Shown here one piece after another: positions 5,487 through 7,960 of a stretch of 7,960 bases of DNA (position 1 is the first letter of the stretch; every line of letters begins with the position of its first letter). The stretch is taken from NCBI GenBank assembly GCA_900550005.1, contig URQL01000076.1, forward strand, positions 1 through 7,960. Reading direction: 5' to 3'. The stretch comes from an uncultured Erysipelotrichaceae bacterium (GTDB lineage Bacteria; Bacillota_I; Bacilli_A; Erysipelotrichales; Coprobacillaceae). Under the pieces are notes generated by a model. The model did not search any database. It saw only the letters and a list, made by a program, of their open reading frames with translations, and was not told the DNA's origin. The translations under genes were made by a program, and so were the position numbers.

Positions 5487-7675
5487 TGGAATATACAGGA
5501 AAAATTATTCGTGTACGTTTTTACAACGAAAGTAACGGTTTTATCGTCGGATTACTTCGTCTTCAAGACAGTACACGTTCTTTTTGGACAACAGGAAGGA
5601 TCATGCGTTTTGATGAACACTTAATGTATACCTTAAAAGGTGAATTTGTTGAACACCCTAAATACGGTGAACAATTTAATTTTATTAGTTATGAAGAACA
5701 TGTTGAAAATGACGATCAAGAACTCATTCGTTATTTATCAAGTTCTTTATTTAAAGGAATTGGAAAAGTCCAAGCTACAAAAATCGTTGAAGCATTAGGT
5801 AAAGAAACCATTGAACTGATTAAAGAAGATATTGATGTTTTAGATGGTATTGAAGGCATCAATGAAAAAAAGAAAGCAGCTATCAAAGAAGTTCTTTTTG
5901 ATCATGTTTACGAACAAGAAGTTATTCAATACTTAATGACAAAAGGCATTACCATGCATTGGATAGAGGAAATCTTACTTACTTACCAAGATAAAAGTAT
6001 GGAAATCCTTGTTGAAGAACCCTATGATTTATTAAAAAAAGTAGAAGGGATCCCTTTTAAAATCGTTGATCAAATAGGCTTAGCAGCAGGGATTGAAAAA
6101 CAAGATCCAATGCGATTAAAAGCTTTGATTTATGCTTTTATTAAAGAATATACATTTAAAAATGGACATACTTTTATTGATCGTCCCTTTCTAGAAGGAA
6201 AATTAATGCAACTCGATCCTCTGATTGACTATCAAGATTATTTAACCATCATTGATGAAATGATCAATAAGGGAGAATTAGTGATTTATGGAGATAAAGT
6301 CTTACTTGATTTTTATGATGAAAGTGAAAAAATCATTCATGATACGCTAACTTCTTTTTTAAACTTACCTGAGTCAACCTATTCTTTAGATAAAATTCAA
6401 ACCTACATAGATGAATATGAAAAAGAAGAATGGATTCAATTAGATGAGAGTCAAAAACAATCCATTGTAAAGTTTTTAAATTCTCCTTTTTTAATTTTAA
6501 CAGGAGGACCAGGAACAGGAAAAACGACCTTAGTCAAAGCCATGATTGCCATTTATAATCAAATTGAAAAAAATGGACAAATCGCTTTATGTGCCCCAAC
6601 CGGAAGAGCTGCAAAACGTTTAAATGAATTAACCGGATTAGATGCCCAAACGATCCATCGTTTACTCCATTATGATGTACAAAAGAAAGAATTTATGGTC
6701 GATAGTCAACACCCACTTGAGGCAACTTTGCTTATTGTAGATGAATTTTCAATGGTGGATAGTGTCCTTTTTTCAAAACTTCTTTTAGCAAGTTCAAGAG
6801 TTAATAAGATCATTGTAATTGGTGATCATGAACAATTACCATCAGTAGGACCAGGGAATGTCTTATCTGATTTATTACAAATCGAACAAATTCCCCGTAT
6901 CCATCTTGAAAAAGTTTATCGTCAAAAAGAACATTCAGGTATCGTTCAATTAGCTCATGCGATTTCTCATCAAGATATGGATGAACTTGTTTTTGACGAA
7001 GATGTTCATTTTACTTCATGCATCGCTAGTGGAACTTTAGCTGCCATCAAAAAACAAATTGAACTTTCTTTAGAACAAGGTTATGACAAACAAGATATTC
7101 AGGTTTTAGCTCCAATTTACCAAGGCGTAGCCGGAATCGAGGCTATCAACACTTTATTACAAGATGTTTTAAACCCAATGAGAGAAGGATTAAAGCAAAT
7201 TCAAGTGGGAAGATTTGTATTTAGAGAAGGCGATAAAGTTTTGCAACTCAAAAATAGAGTAGATGATAATGTTTTTAATGGAGATATTGGAACTATTATT
7301 GAAATTATACCTAAACATAAAGGGCAAACATCAGATAAAATTGTTGTTGATTTTGATGACCAAATTATCGAATACGAAAACAGTGATTTTAACTCTCTTA
7401 CTTTAGCTTATTGTATGTCGATTCATAAGGCTCAAGGATCTGAATTTAAAATCGTTATGATGCCAATATTAAAAGATTATACGATCATGCTTAGAAAGAA
7501 CATCCTTTATACAGGTATTACTAGAGCAAAAAATCAACTTTATCTTTTTGGGGATCCACTTGCTTTTAAACATGCAATTCAAACAACAAATTTATTACAA
7601 AGACAAACGTATTTAAAAGAACGTTTTAATTTTAATGAAACGGATGAAGAATTATCACCGTATGATTTCATGTAA
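5486..7675 (+). CDS. recD2: RecD2-type ATP-dependent DNA helicase
   Basis: RecD2 is a 5'-3' superfamily 1 helicase that acts without RecBC in Firmicutes, in DNA repair and replication fork maintenance. The 729-residue protein matches the usual size. The N-terminal part begins with an OB-like segment (about 1-75). Tandem helix-hairpin-helix elements follow (GIGKVQATKIVEALG at 91-105 and GIEGINEKKKAAI at 121-133). The motor has Walker A GGPGTGKTT (340-348), APTGRAAKRL (370-379), Walker B LLIVDEFSMVD (415-425), GDHEQLPSVGPGNVL (446-460) and the arginine motif YRQ near 478-480. A C-terminal UvrD-like part has SIHKAQGSEF (645-654) and LYTGITRAK (674-682). The ATG overlaps the mnmA TAA by one base. 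Only a weak AAGGA lies about 15 bases upstream, so start-up by ribosomes finishing mnmA is likely. Confidence 0.96.
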   Translation: MEYTGKIIRVRFYNESNGFIVGLLRLQDSTRSFWTTGRIMRFDEHLMYTLKGEFVEHPKYGEQFNFISYEEHVENDDQELIRYLSSSLFKGIGKVQATKIVEALGKETIELIKEDIDVLDGIEGINEKKKAAIKEVLFDHVYEQEVIQYLMTKGITMHWIEEILLTYQDKSMEILVEEPYDLLKKVEGIPFKIVDQIGLAAGIEKQDPMRLKALIYAFIKEYTFKNGHTFIDRPFLEGKLMQLDPLIDYQDYLTIIDEMINKGELVIYGDKVLLDFYDESEKIIHDTLTSFLNLPESTYSLDKIQTYIDEYEKEEWIQLDESQKQSIVKFLNSPFLILTGGPGTGKTTLVKAMIAIYNQIEKNGQIALCAPTGRAAKRLNELTGLDAQTIHRLLHYDVQKKEFMVDSQHPLEATLLIVDEFSMVDSVLFSKLLLASSRVNKIIVIGDHEQLPSVGPGNVLSDLLQIEQIPRIHLEKVYRQKEHSGIVQLAHAISHQDMDELVFDEDVHFTSCIASGTLAAIKKQIELSLEQGYDKQDIQVLAPIYQGVAGIEAINTLLQDVLNPMREGLKQIQVGRFVFREGDKVLQLKNRVDDNVFNGDIGTIIEIIPKHKGQTSDKIVVDFDDQIIEYENSDFNSLTLAYCMSIHKAQGSEFKIVMMPILKDYTIMLRKNILYTGITRAKNQLYLFGDPLAFKHAIQTTNLLQRQTYLKERFNFNETDEELSPYDFM

Positions 7676-7705
7676 AAGATTTATACTACTAAAGAGGTGA
7701 AAAAA

Positions 7706-7822
7706 ATGAAAATAATTTCAGCTATGTTATCAGGAATGGTTTGTGCTCTTTTTCTTTATGTATTAATGATGGATACAAAAGAAAAAGAACAAATGCTTCA
7801 TAAAGCAAAAAAATGTTTGTGA
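7706..7822 (+). CDS. Small membrane protein, 38 residues, possibly frameshifted at its end
   Basis: A good ribosome binding site, GAGGTGA (7694-7700), stands 5 bases before the ATG, which supports real translation. Residues 3-22 (IISAMLSGMVCALFLYVLMM) form one hydrophobic membrane segment. A charged, probably helical tail follows (DTKEKEQMLHKAKK). The frame ends at TGA just after a run of seven A (7807-7813). If one A were missing, the tail would continue as NVCEELKG and stop at TAA 7835-7837, which fits the character of the tail better. A base-call error, a real frameshift or transcriptional slippage is therefore possible. I do not recognise the family. It lies 30 bases after recD2 and ahead of a terminator, so it is probably the last gene of that transcript. 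Confidence 0.6.
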   Translation: MKIISAMLSGMVCALFLYVLMMDTKEKEQMLHKAKKCL

Positions 7823-7828
7823 AGAACT

Positions 7829-7861
7829 TAAAGGCTAAGGGATATCCTTAGTCTTTATTTA
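7829..7861 (+). terminator. Intrinsic terminator after recD2 and the small membrane-protein gene
   Basis: A 12-bp stem with one G-T pair (7829-7840 with 7846-7857) encloses loop GATAT. It is followed by a T-rich tail interrupted by one A. It lies 6 bases after the small gene's stop and plausibly ends the mnmA-recD2 transcript. Confidence 0.65.
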
Positions 7862-7881
7862 TAAAGAAAGAAGGTAAGAAC

Positions 7882-7960
7882 ATGGCAAAAGATTTAAATC
7901 GATTGTATGCAGGATACTTTATCTCACAGATGATAAAATAAAAGCGATGAAAACAAAAGG
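7882..7960 (+). pseudogene. Start of an unrecognised gene with an early frame break, cut by window end
   Basis: AAGAAGG (7868-7874) lies 7 bases before an ATG that opens MAKDLNRLYAGYF. The frame then stops at TAA 7939-7941 after 19 residues. From about 7923 another frame reads LTDDKIKAMKTK through the window end, with the hydrophilic, lysine-rich look of a real protein. A single missing base somewhere between about 7905 and 7925 would join the two. This may be a true frameshift or a sequence error. The reading beyond the window is not visible, and I do not recognise the product. Confidence 0.4.

Overview
This AT-rich window looks like chromosomal DNA from a low-GC Bacillota, plausibly of the Erysipelotrichia/Bacilli type. 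The reasons are AT-rich codon choice, strong AGGAGG-type ribosome binding sites, TGG used for tryptophan, hairpin-plus-T-tract terminators, and the Firmicutes-typical neighbours mnmA and recD2. The genus assignment is inference only.

Left part (1-1067): the 3' part of an ABC exporter (membrane domain fused to ATPase). It is broken by two frameshifts and one in-frame stop, although the ATPase motifs are still readable. It ends at a perfect inverted repeat that also covers the stop codon of the convergent gene, so one hairpin probably ends transcription from both sides.

Middle left (1056-2318): a minus-strand Rpn/PDDEXK_2-family nuclease or transposase-like gene. Upstream of it, a near-consensus minus-strand promoter is followed by three consecutive hairpins. 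The third is an intrinsic terminator with an unusual run of seven G/C bases. This arrangement could make a small structured RNA of about 100 nt or act as a leader attenuator for the nuclease gene, and it is the most interesting signal in the window.

Right part (2319-7675): four intact plus-strand housekeeping genes. They are an RluA-family pseudouridine synthase, a ROK-family sugar kinase (glucokinase-like, without the usual zinc-binding cysteines), the tRNA 2-thiouridylase MnmA, and the RecD2-type DNA helicase. The kinase has its own likely promoter and a terminator. mnmA and recD2 overlap by one base and are probably translationally coupled.

Right edge (7676-7960): a small membrane-protein gene of 38 codons, a terminator, and the start of another gene whose reading frame appears broken shortly after its start. 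Both small genes show possible frameshifts, either real decay or base-call errors.

Functionally the intact genes are RNA modification (RluA, MnmA), sugar phosphorylation and DNA repair. They do not form one pathway. I found no CRISPR array, tRNA, rRNA or complete insertion sequence.
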